A stretch of DNA of 14,014 nucleotides from an uncultured Lachnospiraceae bacterium. GTDB lineage: Bacteria > Bacillota > Clostridia > Lachnospirales > Lachnospiraceae. Positions 7,173-13,980 of this stretch are shown here, in pieces; the first letter of the stretch is position 1, and each line of letters starts with the position of its first letter. The stretch lies in contig CAJUSO010000069.1 of NCBI GenBank assembly GCA_910588965.1, positions 1 through 14,014 on the forward strand. The letters are read 5' to 3'. The translations under genes and the position numbers were made by a program. A model generated the notes under the pieces. It was given only the letters and a program-made list of their open reading frames with translations, had not been told where the DNA came from and ran no database searches.

Positions 7173-8006
7173 ATGAATCAATCGCTTAAAGATAAGAAAT
7201 ACGCCCCCATCGGCGTCTTTGATTCCGGCGTGGGGGGCCTGACGGTTGCCCGGGAAATCATGCGCCAGCTTCCCCGTGAGCGGATTGTCTATTTTGGGGA
7301 TACTGCCCGGGTGCCCTATGGCAGCAAGTCCAAGGAGACCATCCTCCGCTATTCCAGGCAAATCATCCATTTCCTGGAATCCAAAAACGTGAAAGCCATT
7401 GTGGTTGCCTGTAACACGGCAAGCGCCTATGCCTTAGAGGAGCTCCGCCCGGAGATGAAAATCCCAATTATCGGCGTGGTAAAGCCTGGCGCCAAAGTGG
7501 CTGCCCAGGCCACCAGGAATGGGAAAATCGGTGTTATCGGCACAGAAGGGACAGTTGCCAGCCAGATATACACGGAAATGATACAGCGGCACAACCCCGG
7601 CGCCATTGTGGTAGGCAAGGCCTGCCCCTTATTTGTGCCCTTGGTGGAGGAGGGATGGCTCAAAGACCCCATCACCATTGAGGTAGCCAGGCGTTACCTG
7701 GCGTCCTTCTGGGAAACAGGTATTGATACCCTGATTTTAGGCTGCACCCATTATCCCTTGCTCCGTTCCGTTGTGCGGGATATTATGGGGGCAGGCGTGG
7801 AACTGGTGAACCCTGCCTATGAGACCGCACAGGGCCTGAAGCGCCTCTTAGGGGAATGCGGGATTGCCAATGACGGCGCACAGCTGGAAGGCGCGCCCAT
7901 GTACCAATTTTATGTCAGCGATGCGGCGGAGAAATTTAAGAACTTTGCCAATTCCATCTTGCCTTGTGAAATCAAAGAGGCGCAACTAATACAGATAGAG
8001 GAGTAA
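7173..8006 (+). CDS. murI: glutamate racemase
   Basis: MurI converts L-glutamate to D-glutamate for peptidoglycan precursors, using two cysteines and no cofactor. The 277-residue product shows GVFDSGVGGLTV (residues 14-25), YFGDTARVPYG (40-50), the first catalytic Cys80 in ACNTAS, and the second, Cys191, in LGCTHYPLL. The ATG at 7173 has a GGAGAG-type site. Its final codons GAG GAG serve as the ribosome binding site of the next gene, which starts 3 bases after the murI stop, so translation is likely coupled. Confidence 0.96.
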   Translation: MNQSLKDKKYAPIGVFDSGVGGLTVAREIMRQLPRERIVYFGDTARVPYGSKSKETILRYSRQIIHFLESKNVKAIVVACNTASAYALEELRPEMKIPIIGVVKPGAKVAAQATRNGKIGVIGTEGTVASQIYTEMIQRHNPGAIVVGKACPLFVPLVEEGWLKDPITIEVARRYLASFWETGIDTLILGCTHYPLLRSVVRDIMGAGVELVNPAYETAQGLKRLLGECGIANDGAQLEGAPMYQFYVSDAAEKFKNFANSILPCEIKEAQLIQIEE

Positions 8007-8009
8007 CCT

Positions 8010-8462
8010 ATGACGAAGAGCGTGTTATTATCAATCAGCGGCCTGCAGTTTGTGGCAAAGGATGATGAGGATGCAGAGCCTATCGAAGTAATTACGGCTG
8101 GGGATTATTATAAGAAAAATGGGAAGCACTATGTGATGTACGATGAGGTCATGGAAGGTTTTTCCGGCAATACCAAGAATATCATCAAGCTTACGGACGG
8201 CTCCTTAGACATTACCAAAAAAGGCGTTTCCAATGTACATATGGTGTTTGAGAAAAACAAGAAGAATGTTTCTTATTATAACACCCCTTTTGGCAGTATC
8301 CTGATTGGGATAGACGCCACTAGCGTGGATATCGCAGAATCAGAGGATAATATTGATGTAAAGGTAAAATATAACCTTGAGGTGAATTATGAGCACCTGG
8401 CAGACTGTTCTATCAGCGTAAACATTAAATCCAAAGGGGCAGGGGACTTTACCCTGGCCTGA
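8010..8462 (+). CDS. DUF1934 (YwiB-like) family protein
   Basis: This 150-residue protein resembles the DUF1934/YwiB family, thought to form a calycin-like beta-barrel; its function is unknown. Features include the N-terminal VLLSISGLQF, DYYKKNGKHYVMYDE at about residues 32-46, and the C-terminal alternating beta pattern VKVKYNLEVNYEHL (about 111-124). It has no signal peptide or membrane segment, so it is probably cytoplasmic. It starts 3 bases after murI and ends 13 bases before galU, so the three genes are presumably one transcript and the context suggests envelope metabolism; that link is inference. Confidence 0.85.
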   Translation: MTKSVLLSISGLQFVAKDDEDAEPIEVITAGDYYKKNGKHYVMYDEVMEGFSGNTKNIIKLTDGSLDITKKGVSNVHMVFEKNKKNVSYYNTPFGSILIGIDATSVDIAESEDNIDVKVKYNLEVNYEHLADCSISVNIKSKGAGDFTLA

Positions 8463-8475
8463 TAAGGAGGCAGCT

Positions 8476-9369
8476 ATGATGAAAGTAAGAAAGGCCATTA
8501 TCCCGGCGGCAGGGCTGGGGACAAGGTTCCTTCCCGCCACGAAGGCGCAGCCGAAAGAAATGCTCCCGATTGTGGACAAGCCCACCATCCAGTACATTAT
8601 TGAAGAGGCGGTGGAAGCAGGGATCCAGGATATTATTGTTGTCACTGGCCGCAACAAGCGTTCCATCGAAGACCATTTTGACCGTTCCATCGAATTGGAG
8701 ATAGAGCTGGAGAAGGGGAAGAAGCAGGAAATGCTTGATATGGTAAAAGGCATTTCCGAAATGGCGAATATCCATTATATCCGCCAGAAGGAGCCCCGCG
8801 GCCTTGGCCATGCCATACTGGCCGCCCAGCATTTTATCGGAAAAGAGCCGTTTGCTGTCTTATTGGGAGACGATGTGGTGGTATCTAAGACCTCTTGCCT
8901 GAAACAGATGCTTGACGTATTCCGTGAGTACCAGACGTCTATTTTAGGCGTGCAGGCCGTCGCACAGGAGGTGGTGGACAAGTATGGCATCATCTCTGGC
9001 AAGCAGGTGGATGACCGTATCTACAAAGTCCGGGACATGGTGGAGAAGCCTTCCCCAGAGGAAGCGCCGTCTAACGTGGCTGTGCTGGGCCGTTATATCA
9101 TTACCCCGGAAATCTTCCACTTCCTGGAAACCCAGGACGCCGGGAAGGGAGGGGAAATCCAGCTTACAGACGCATTAAAGCGCCTGGCGAAAGAACAGGC
9201 CATGTATGCCTACAACTTCCGCGGCCACCGCTACGACGTGGGGAGCAAGATGGGGTTTATCCAGGCGAATATTGAGTTCGCCCTGCGGCGGGAGGAACTG
9301 AAAGAGGAAATGGAGCGGTACTTACAGGACCTTCATGGGCATATGGATGAAATGCTGGATTTTGACTGA
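8476..9369 (+). CDS. galU: UTP-glucose-1-phosphate uridylyltransferase
   Basis: GalU makes UDP-glucose and pyrophosphate from UTP and glucose 1-phosphate, feeding glycolipid, exopolysaccharide and wall sugar synthesis. The 297-residue product shows the nucleotidyltransferase motif AAGLGTRFLPATKAQPKEML (residues 11-30), VVTGRNKRSIEDHFD, GLGHAI and the metal-binding VLLGDD. Two adjacent ATG codons (8476 and 8479) are possible: AAGGAGG at 8464-8470 is 5 bases from the first and 8 from the second, so the second may be the main start, giving MKVRKAIIPA. The gene ends in TGA. Glucose-1-phosphate thymidylyltransferases are related, but the overall match is to GalU. Confidence 0.96.
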   Translation: MMKVRKAIIPAAGLGTRFLPATKAQPKEMLPIVDKPTIQYIIEEAVEAGIQDIIVVTGRNKRSIEDHFDRSIELEIELEKGKKQEMLDMVKGISEMANIHYIRQKEPRGLGHAILAAQHFIGKEPFAVLLGDDVVVSKTSCLKQMLDVFREYQTSILGVQAVAQEVVDKYGIISGKQVDDRIYKVRDMVEKPSPEEAPSNVAVLGRYIITPEIFHFLETQDAGKGGEIQLTDALKRLAKEQAMYAYNFRGHRYDVGSKMGFIQANIEFALRREELKEEMERYLQDLHGHMDEMLDFD

Positions 9370-9379
9370 AGATAGGGAT

Positions 9380-9427
9380 TGCAGCCTCAATCATGAGGGG
9401 CTGCACGCTTTGGCGCACCGCGTGCGC
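9380..9427 (+). other. two GC-rich hairpins downstream of galU
   Basis: TGCAGCC (9380-9386) pairs with GGCTGCA (9399-9405), and GCGCAC (9413-9418) pairs with GTGCGC (9422-9427) around a CGC loop. No T-run follows, so these are not canonical terminators; they may mark the 3' end of the galU transcript or protect it. The hairpin at 9440-9483 may also stop plus-strand transcription weakly. Confidence 0.5.
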
Positions 9428-9439
9428 ATAAGATAAAAA

Positions 9440-9483
9440 ACGCCCCGTATAAGAGCGGGTTCCCATGCTCTTATACGGGGCGT
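9440..9483 (-). terminator. intrinsic terminator of the minus-strand membrane protein gene
   Basis: ACGCCCCGTATAAGAGC (9440-9456) and GCTCTTATACGGGGCGT (9467-9483) form a perfect 17-bp stem with a 10-base loop. On the minus strand it is followed by six T residues and begins five bases after the stop codon, as expected of a strong terminator. It lies between converging genes; the plus strand has no T-tract. Confidence 0.93.
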
Positions 9484-9487
9484 AAGT

Positions 9488-9940
9488 TTACATCTGTACT
9501 TTCCTGCGGATCCTGTCCCTGAGCCTAAGCTTTTGGGGCGCTGCCTGCTGGATAGGGCCGCGGATTCCCTTGACGGAAGTGATATACAGCCCGCTTACCA
9601 CGGCCTTTACTTCCTTCTTGGTGGGGATCATATCGAAAATCTCCCCATCGCAGATAAAGGTCATGATTTTTGGCCCGACCTTTGCCTTCACAATCGGCAT
9701 TTTGGAACGGCGCATCAGCTTTGGCGCCTGTTCCATAACTTGGGGCGGGAGGCCCGCATCCTTCAGCATCATGCGTTTCTTATCAATAATCAGCATGGAG
9801 ACTGTCTGTGCAGACGCAGCAATCTGCTGGTCCTGTTCCGCTTTCTTTTTCTGCGCCTTTTTGCCGAGTATGTAAAGCCCAATCGCCAAAGCGGCCATAA
9901 TCACAGTGAGTACAATAAGTACAATTTGCCATGTTTGCAT
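9488..9940 (-). CDS. small single-pass membrane protein of unknown function
   Basis: I do not recognise a named family. With the start at 9940 the product has 150 residues: a hydrophobic helix at about residues 5-25 (WQIVLIVLTVIMAALAIGLY), a basic KKAQKKKAEQ stretch just after it, then a soluble domain of about 110 residues with a mixed alpha/beta look and an arginine-rich C-terminus (RLRDRIRRK). The positive-inside rule puts the soluble domain in the cytoplasm. The start is set by AAGGAGAG about 7 bases upstream; the frame is open further to 10099, but that extension crosses the promoter at 10049-10077. It is a monocistronic gene with its own promoter and a strong terminator, which suggests a real, expressed gene. 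Confidence 0.8.
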   Translation of the reverse strand: MQTWQIVLIVLTVIMAALAIGLYILGKKAQKKKAEQDQQIAASAQTVSMLIIDKKRMMLKDAGLPPQVMEQAPKLMRRSKMPIVKAKVGPKIMTFICDGEIFDMIPTKKEVKAVVSGLYITSVKGIRGPIQQAAPQKLRLRDRIRRKVQM

Positions 9941-10048
9941 GAAAGGCTCTCCTTTTCCTTCTTGGTATTTTCCGAAAGCAGCGAAAGAAGCCTGCTTTTC
10001 CGTCCGCCTGCAGCTGCCTGATGCCTGTACAGCTACAATCCGTCTCTC

Positions 10049-10077
10049 ATTGTACCATCTTTCGCCGGAAAAATCAA
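10049..10077 (-). promoter_or_regulatory. sigma-A promoter of the small membrane protein gene
   Basis: On the minus strand TTGATT (10077-10072) and TACAAT (10054-10049) are 17 bases apart. The transcript would begin near 10042, with a leader of about 100 nt before the ATG at 9940. Confidence 0.7.
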
Positions 10078-10137
10078 TGGTTGGATAAAGCATTTGCACC
10101 CATATCCGCAGAAGGGCCAGGAGGCCTGTGCCGGGAT

Positions 10138-10200
10138 GGCTGCCTGCTGCAGCCTCCCCCTATCTGTCCGCGGCCAGGAGGGGCGCCTGCCGTTTCGGCA
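10138..10200 (-). other. GC-rich hairpins downstream of the PepSY gene
   Basis: The interval 10100-10202 holds no gene. It contains TGCCG (10188-10192) with CGGCA (10196-10200) just after the PepSY stop, and GGCTGC (10138-10143) with GCAGCC (10149-10154). Neither is followed by a T-run on the minus strand, so a standard terminator for the PepSY gene is not visible. Confidence 0.45.
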
Positions 10201-10202
10201 AG

Positions 10203-11663
10203 CTAGTCATCCCATTCCTGGCTGAAGTCTAGGATGCTTCCTGACGCTGCGTCTATTTCATACTCATATTCCATACTGTCTTTGATAAAGGTAATCTCGT
10301 ACACTAACTGTCCGTCCTCCCAATCTTGCTTTGCTTCTTTGAAGCGGACTTCAGAAAGGGAGAAACCGGCATGGCTGGCGGCAATGGATTTTGCCTCTTC
10401 CAAGCTGATGGCGTAATCTGGGTTATCCGTGCTGCCGGGATCCCCATTGCCTGTTTGTTTTAATTTTTTCTGCTCCCGGCTGCATATCCCGCCTGTGGAT
10501 GCGTTGATTTCATATTCATATTCATAGGTAGCAGTGTAAAATGCGATCTCATATACCAAGACCCCGTCTTCCCTATCCAGCTTAGCTTCGGTAAAGGTAA
10601 CGTCTGCAACTGCAAGGCCTGCGTCTGCAGCGGCAATTTCTTTTGCCTTTGCAAGGCTGACCTGTTGCCCAGGATCTGGCTGGTTCCCAGGATCTGCATC
10701 CGTTACGGCTTTCTTTTTGGTTTTCAGGATTGCCCCGGTAGATGCAAGGACTTCAACCTCATATTCATAATCCCCATTAAGAATATCTACTTCATAAACC
10801 TTCTGGCCATCATCCGTATCTAGCTTAACTTTTATTACAGTCCCGCCTCCGGCTGCCTTAAGGGCGGCCTCCTCTGCCTGGGCCTGGGTGATGCCAGAAG
10901 GCCCGGAACCGCCCCCATCCCCTGAGCCTGACGGATGGATCCGTTCCTTCTCTATTTCCAGGATATCCCCTGTTTCGGCATGGATGGTAATTTCATATTC
11001 AAAATTGCCTGAAATTACATCTACTTCATAGACTTTTACCCCATCGTCCGACGTGAGCTTTACCTTTACCACCGTGCCGCCGCCAGCTGCCTTGAGGGCG
11101 GCTTTTTTTGCCTGCCCTTCGCTTATAACGTTCTTTTTCTTTTGGCTTGCCGCCGTCAGTTCCCATTCATATTCCACGAGCTTCCCAGTACGCGCATGGT
11201 ATTTCAGTTCGTATTTTTTGCTGCCTTTTTTTATCTTAATATCATAAAAGTCAATCCCCTTGCTGCGTTTTTTTACAGCGCTGGTAATTTTCCCATTGGG
11301 GACCTGTTTTTTTGCCAGGTTTTTACATTTTTTCAGCCCAATCAGTTTCCCATTCCCTTTTTTTACATAAGCTTTGCTTATTTCCCAGCTTTGGGAAACC
11401 AGCTTCCCATCCGAAGCCCGGTATACAAGCTCATATTGCTTCTTGCCTTTCAGGAGTTTGGCCTGGTAAACAAGGATCCCATCCTCACGGTCTTTTTTTA
11501 CCCTTATGGAAGCTGCGCCTTTCACCTGTTTTTTTGCCAGTTTTTTCACCTGGCTTGCTTTTGTGATCCCTTTTGCATATGCAGTATCCGCGGTATAAGA
11601 TGACCCCGCGAAGATAAGGCATAATGCGAAAACCACACCTACTAGAAAATGTTTCTTTTTCAT
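10203..11663 (-). CDS. secreted protein with six PepSY-like repeats
   Basis: The 486-residue product begins with a signal peptide (MKKKHFLVGVVFALCLIFAG), probably cut after AYA at residue 30. Six PepSY-like repeats follow at about 32-97, 98-171, 178-242, 257-318, 334-400 and 416-484, each a helix (e.g. QAKKAALKAA) followed by a DDG-x-x-VYE strand pair and an EYE...TG hairpin. Gly/Ser- and Asp/Pro-rich linkers separate repeats 3-6. I see no LPXTG, SLH or membrane anchor, so it is exported or loosely wall-bound. PepSY domains occur in protease propeptides and are proposed to inhibit peptidases; a function here is unproven. Repeats 1-2 are lysine-rich, 5-6 acidic. The ATG has an AAGGAGG site. 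The stop is TAG. Confidence 0.88.
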   Translation of the reverse strand: MKKKHFLVGVVFALCLIFAGSSYTADTAYAKGITKASQVKKLAKKQVKGAASIRVKKDREDGILVYQAKLLKGKKQYELVYRASDGKLVSQSWEISKAYVKKGNGKLIGLKKCKNLAKKQVPNGKITSAVKKRSKGIDFYDIKIKKGSKKYELKYHARTGKLVEYEWELTAASQKKKNVISEGQAKKAALKAAGGGTVVKVKLTSDDGVKVYEVDVISGNFEYEITIHAETGDILEIEKERIHPSGSGDGGGSGPSGITQAQAEEAALKAAGGGTVIKVKLDTDDGQKVYEVDILNGDYEYEVEVLASTGAILKTKKKAVTDADPGNQPDPGQQVSLAKAKEIAAADAGLAVADVTFTEAKLDREDGVLVYEIAFYTATYEYEYEINASTGGICSREQKKLKQTGNGDPGSTDNPDYAISLEEAKSIAASHAGFSLSEVRFKEAKQDWEDGQLVYEITFIKDSMEYEYEIDAASGSILDFSQEWDD

Positions 11664-11916
11664 AACATATCCTCCTTCTAATATTTATTCCTGCGGGCAA
11701 TGACCCAGGCAGCCGCGCTTGCGCGGATATTTGGCGGATGCCGCAAGTGTCCCCCGTTGCTTTAGGGCATTGCAGGCCTGGTATCCCATTGCCTGTAGCG
11801 CAGGTTTTCTATAAGTATATAAGGGAATTATTAAAATAACATTAGAACAGGCAGGGAAATTTTGCTTGGGAATGCCTTATTCCAGAAGCCTTTGGGACAA
11901 TTTTTTGAAAAAGTAC
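11664..11916. other. intergenic region with a large imperfect inverted repeat
   Basis: This stretch between the divergent PepSY gene and the rpsJ promoter has no convincing gene. Arms GGCAATGACCCAGGC (11696-11710) and GCCTGGTATCCCATTGCC (11776-11793) are complementary except for a small bulge. The enclosed bases include the perfect palindrome CCGCGCTTGCGCGG and other short stems. A 7-base stem TGCAGGC (11771-11777) with GCCTGTA (11791-11797) competes with the right arm. A PepSY promoter should lie here on the minus strand; a TATACT box is present but no good -35 goes with it. Confidence 0.5.
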
Positions 11917-11945
11917 TTGCATTTCCCGCGGTTTTGTTTTATAAT
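11917..11945 (+). promoter_or_regulatory. sigma-A promoter of the S10 ribosomal protein operon
   Basis: TTGCAT (11917-11922), a 17-base spacer and a perfect TATAAT (11940-11945). Transcription would begin near 11952, giving a leader of about 220 nt before rpsJ. An AT-rich run lies just upstream of the -35 box and could act as an UP element. Confidence 0.85.
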
Positions 11946-11951
11946 AGACCC

Positions 11952-12153
11952 GCTGTGACATGATAGCGATGAAGCGAGAGGTTGCTGCCCAAGAGGCAGG
12001 TTTTTCCGTGGAGTGAATGTCAAGTTCGAAACCTGGCGACAAGTCACTGTATCACATCAGGGTCTGCAAGAAGCAGAAAGGCCGTGTGCGCATCTTACGA
12101 CACACACGGAGAAGTGTACAGTCACCGCTTGTCGTACTGAAAGAAAGTGCGAA
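11952..12153 (+). promoter_or_regulatory. structured leader of the S10 operon, probably the S10-Clostridia r-leader
   Basis: The leader can form a long-range stem CGACAAG (12037-12043) with CTTGTCG (12128-12134), continued by ACTGTA (12046-12051) with TACAGT (12117-12122). It encloses two hairpins: TCTGC/GCAGA (12063-12067, 12073-12077) and CCGTGTG/CACACGG (12082-12088, 12103-12109). A separate hairpin CTGCC/GGCAG (11985-11989, 11995-11999) lies 5' of these. A conserved leader before rpsJ has been described in Clostridia as a candidate autoregulatory element bound by a ribosomal protein; the assignment rests on position and structure, not on a model search. No coding frame here looks real. 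Confidence 0.7.
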
Positions 12154-12171
12154 AAGGAGGCGGCTTTTTTT

Positions 12172-12489
12172 ATGGCAAAGCAAGTAATGAGAATCACGCT
12201 GAAGGCATATGACCATCAGCTAGTAGATGCATCTGCTAAGAAAATTATCGAAACTGTTAAGAAAAATGGATCGCAGGTGAGCGGCCCAGTCCCACTCCCC
12301 ACCAAGAAGGAAGTAGTCACGATTTTGCGTGCAGTCCATAAATACAAGGATTCCAGGGAACAGTTCGAGCAAAGGACCCATAAGAGGCTGATTGATATCA
12401 TCGCCCCGACCCAGAAGACAATCGACGCATTGTCCCGCCTGGAGATGCCGGCAGGCGTATATATTGATATCAAAATGAAGACAAAGTAA
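12172..12489 (+). CDS. rpsJ: 30S ribosomal protein S10
   Basis: The 105-residue product is full-length S10, a head protein of the small ribosomal subunit and, as NusE, part of transcription antitermination complexes. Seen are MRITLKAYDH at the N-terminus, SGPVPLPTKK at about residues 37-46, and the EQFEQRTHKRLIDI region that contacts NusB in the family. The frame is open upstream to 12013, but the ATG at 12172 follows an AAGGAGG site (12154-12160) and gives the normal N-terminus; the upstream part is structured leader. First gene of the operon. Confidence 0.98.
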   Translation: MAKQVMRITLKAYDHQLVDASAKKIIETVKKNGSQVSGPVPLPTKKEVVTILRAVHKYKDSREQFEQRTHKRLIDIIAPTQKTIDALSRLEMPAGVYIDIKMKTK

Positions 12490-12627
12490 TGCAGAATGAG
12501 TTAACAATCCTGAAGGGCAGGCAGCTTTGGCATGCCATTCTAGGATGAGCGGTTCCGCTGCCCCAGGCCTTGGCGCCTAGCAGGGTATGAAACGTTCCGC
12601 TGTAGAAAAAACAGGAGGTAAATATTA
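12490..12627 (+). other. long structured spacer between rpsJ and rplC
   Basis: The 138-base spacer carries no gene. GGCAGC (12520-12525) pairs with GCTGCC (12557-12562), enclosing the near-palindrome CATTCTAGGATG and AGCGGTTCCGCT. GTTCCGCTG occurs twice (12552-12560 and 12595-12603). AGGCCTTGGCGCCT forms another short hairpin. No T-run and no good promoter are visible; rplC has its own AGGAGGT site about 9 bases before its ATG. Confidence 0.5.
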
Positions 12628-13308
12628 ATGAAGAAAGCGATTTTAGCTACGAAAGTCGGAATGACGCAAATCTTCGATACAGACGGCGTATTGATCCCCG
12701 TTACTGTATTGCAGGCTGGGCCATGTGTCGTGACGCAGGTTAAGACTGTGGAAAATGACGGCTACAGCGCTGTCCAGGTTGGTTTTGTGGACAAGAAAGA
12801 CAGGATTGTCAACCGGGACGCGAACGGCAAGAAGGAGATCAGGCATAGGCATGGCGTGACAAAGGCTGAGAAAGGCCATTTCGCAAAAGCCGGCGTATCC
12901 AGCAAGAGGTTTGTAAGAGAGTTCAAATTTGAGAATGCTGCCGATTACAAGATGGCAGATGAGATCAAAGCTGATATATTTGCAGAAGGCGACAAGATTG
13001 ACGCAACTGCAATTTCCAAAGGAAAAGGATTCCAGGGTGCTATTAAGAGGCATGGCCAGCACAGAGGGCCTATGACCCACGGTTCCAAGTTCCACCGCCA
13101 CCAGGGTTCTAACGGCGCATGCTCCAGCCCGAGCCGCGTGTTTAAGGGCAAAGGGATGCCAGGGCATATGGGCGCTGTGAAGGTGACCGTCCAGAACCTT
13201 GAGGTAGTCAGGGTGGATGCTGAGAACAACCTGCTGTTGATCAAGGGTTCCGTACCAGGGCCCAAGAAGTCCTTAGTGACCATCAAAGAGACAGTAAAAT
13301 CAAAATAA
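12628..13308 (+). CDS. rplC: 50S ribosomal protein L3
   Basis: The 226-residue product is L3, an early assembly protein whose long extension reaches toward the peptidyl transferase centre. The N-terminal KKAILATKVGMTQIFD and the signature region SKGKGFQGAIKRHGQHRGPM (residues 130-149) continuing as THGSKFHRHQGS are clear, and GMPGHMG (177-183) follows. It is slightly longer than E. coli L3 because of a charged insertion around residues 64-100, as in related Firmicutes. Second gene of the operon, 27 bases before rplD. Confidence 0.98.
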   Translation: MKKAILATKVGMTQIFDTDGVLIPVTVLQAGPCVVTQVKTVENDGYSAVQVGFVDKKDRIVNRDANGKKEIRHRHGVTKAEKGHFAKAGVSSKRFVREFKFENAADYKMADEIKADIFAEGDKIDATAISKGKGFQGAIKRHGQHRGPMTHGSKFHRHQGSNGACSSPSRVFKGKGMPGHMGAVKVTVQNLEVVRVDAENNLLLIKGSVPGPKKSLVTIKETVKSK

Positions 13309-13335
13309 TAGCATTTGGGAAAGGAGGAAATAAAG

Positions 13336-13980
13336 ATGGCTAACGTAGCTGTTTATAATATGGAAGGCAATGAAGTTGGAAGCCTTGAGCTGAACGATGC
13401 AGTATTCGGCGTAAAGGTGAACGAGCATCTGGTGCACATGGCAGTTGTGCAGTATCTTGCGAACAGACGCCAGGGGACCCAGAGCGCAAAGACCCGTTCA
13501 GAAGTCCGCGGCGGTGGCAGGAAGCCATGGAGGCAGAAGGGGACTGGCCATGCAAGGCAGGGTTCCATCCGTGCGCCGCAATGGAGAGGCGGCGGCGTTG
13601 TGTTTGCCCCGAAGCCAAGGGATTACTCTTTCAAGATGAACCGGAAAGAGAAAAGGGCTGCCCTGAAGTCGGCCCTCACATCCAGGGTAAATGAAAGCAA
13701 GTTCATTGTTGTGGATGAACTGAAAATGGATGCAATCAAGACAAAGCGTTTCGTTGAGGTGATGAAAAACCTGAAGGTGAAGAAAGCGCTTGTGATCATC
13801 AATGAGAACGATACGAACATCGTACTGTCTGCAAGGAACATCCCAGGCGTGAAGGTAGCTTTGTGCTATACGACGGAGGACGGGGTGTCCAGCACCATGA
13901 ACGTATACGATATCTTAAAATATGATACGGTAGTCGTAACTAAGAGCGCCGTAGCTGCTATCGAGGAGGTGTATGCATAA
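13336..13980 (+). CDS. rplD: 50S ribosomal protein L4
   Basis: The 214-residue product is L4, which binds 23S rRNA and lines the exit tunnel. The conserved tunnel loop GGGRKPWRQKGTGHARQGSI is at about residues 59-78, followed by RAPQWRGGG. The frame is open to 13315, but the ATG at 13336 is chosen because AAGGAGG (13321-13327) lies 8 bases upstream and MANVAVYNMEG is a normal N-terminus. In E. coli L4 represses the S10 operon; there is no evidence here that it does so. Its TAA overlaps the rplW start. Confidence 0.98.
   Translation: MANVAVYNMEGNEVGSLELNDAVFGVKVNEHLVHMAVVQYLANRRQGTQSAKTRSEVRGGGRKPWRQKGTGHARQGSIRAPQWRGGGVVFAPKPRDYSFKMNRKEKRAALKSALTSRVNESKFIVVDELKMDAIKTKRFVEVMKNLKVKKALVIINENDTNIVLSARNIPGVKVALCYTTEDGVSSTMNVYDILKYDTVVVTKSAVAAIEEVYA

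Noticed and set aside
9440..9483. Perfect 17-bp inverted repeat as a transposon end or attachment site
   Set aside because: Its position just after a minus-strand stop and the T-tract on that strand explain it fully as an intrinsic terminator.
9941..10099. N-terminal extension of the small membrane protein by 53 codons
   Set aside because: It runs through the 10049-10077 promoter; the start at 9940 has a good ribosome binding site and puts a membrane helix at the N-terminus.
12013..12171. N-terminal extension of rpsJ by 53 codons
   Set aside because: It lies in the structured leader, and S10 has its normal length from 12172.
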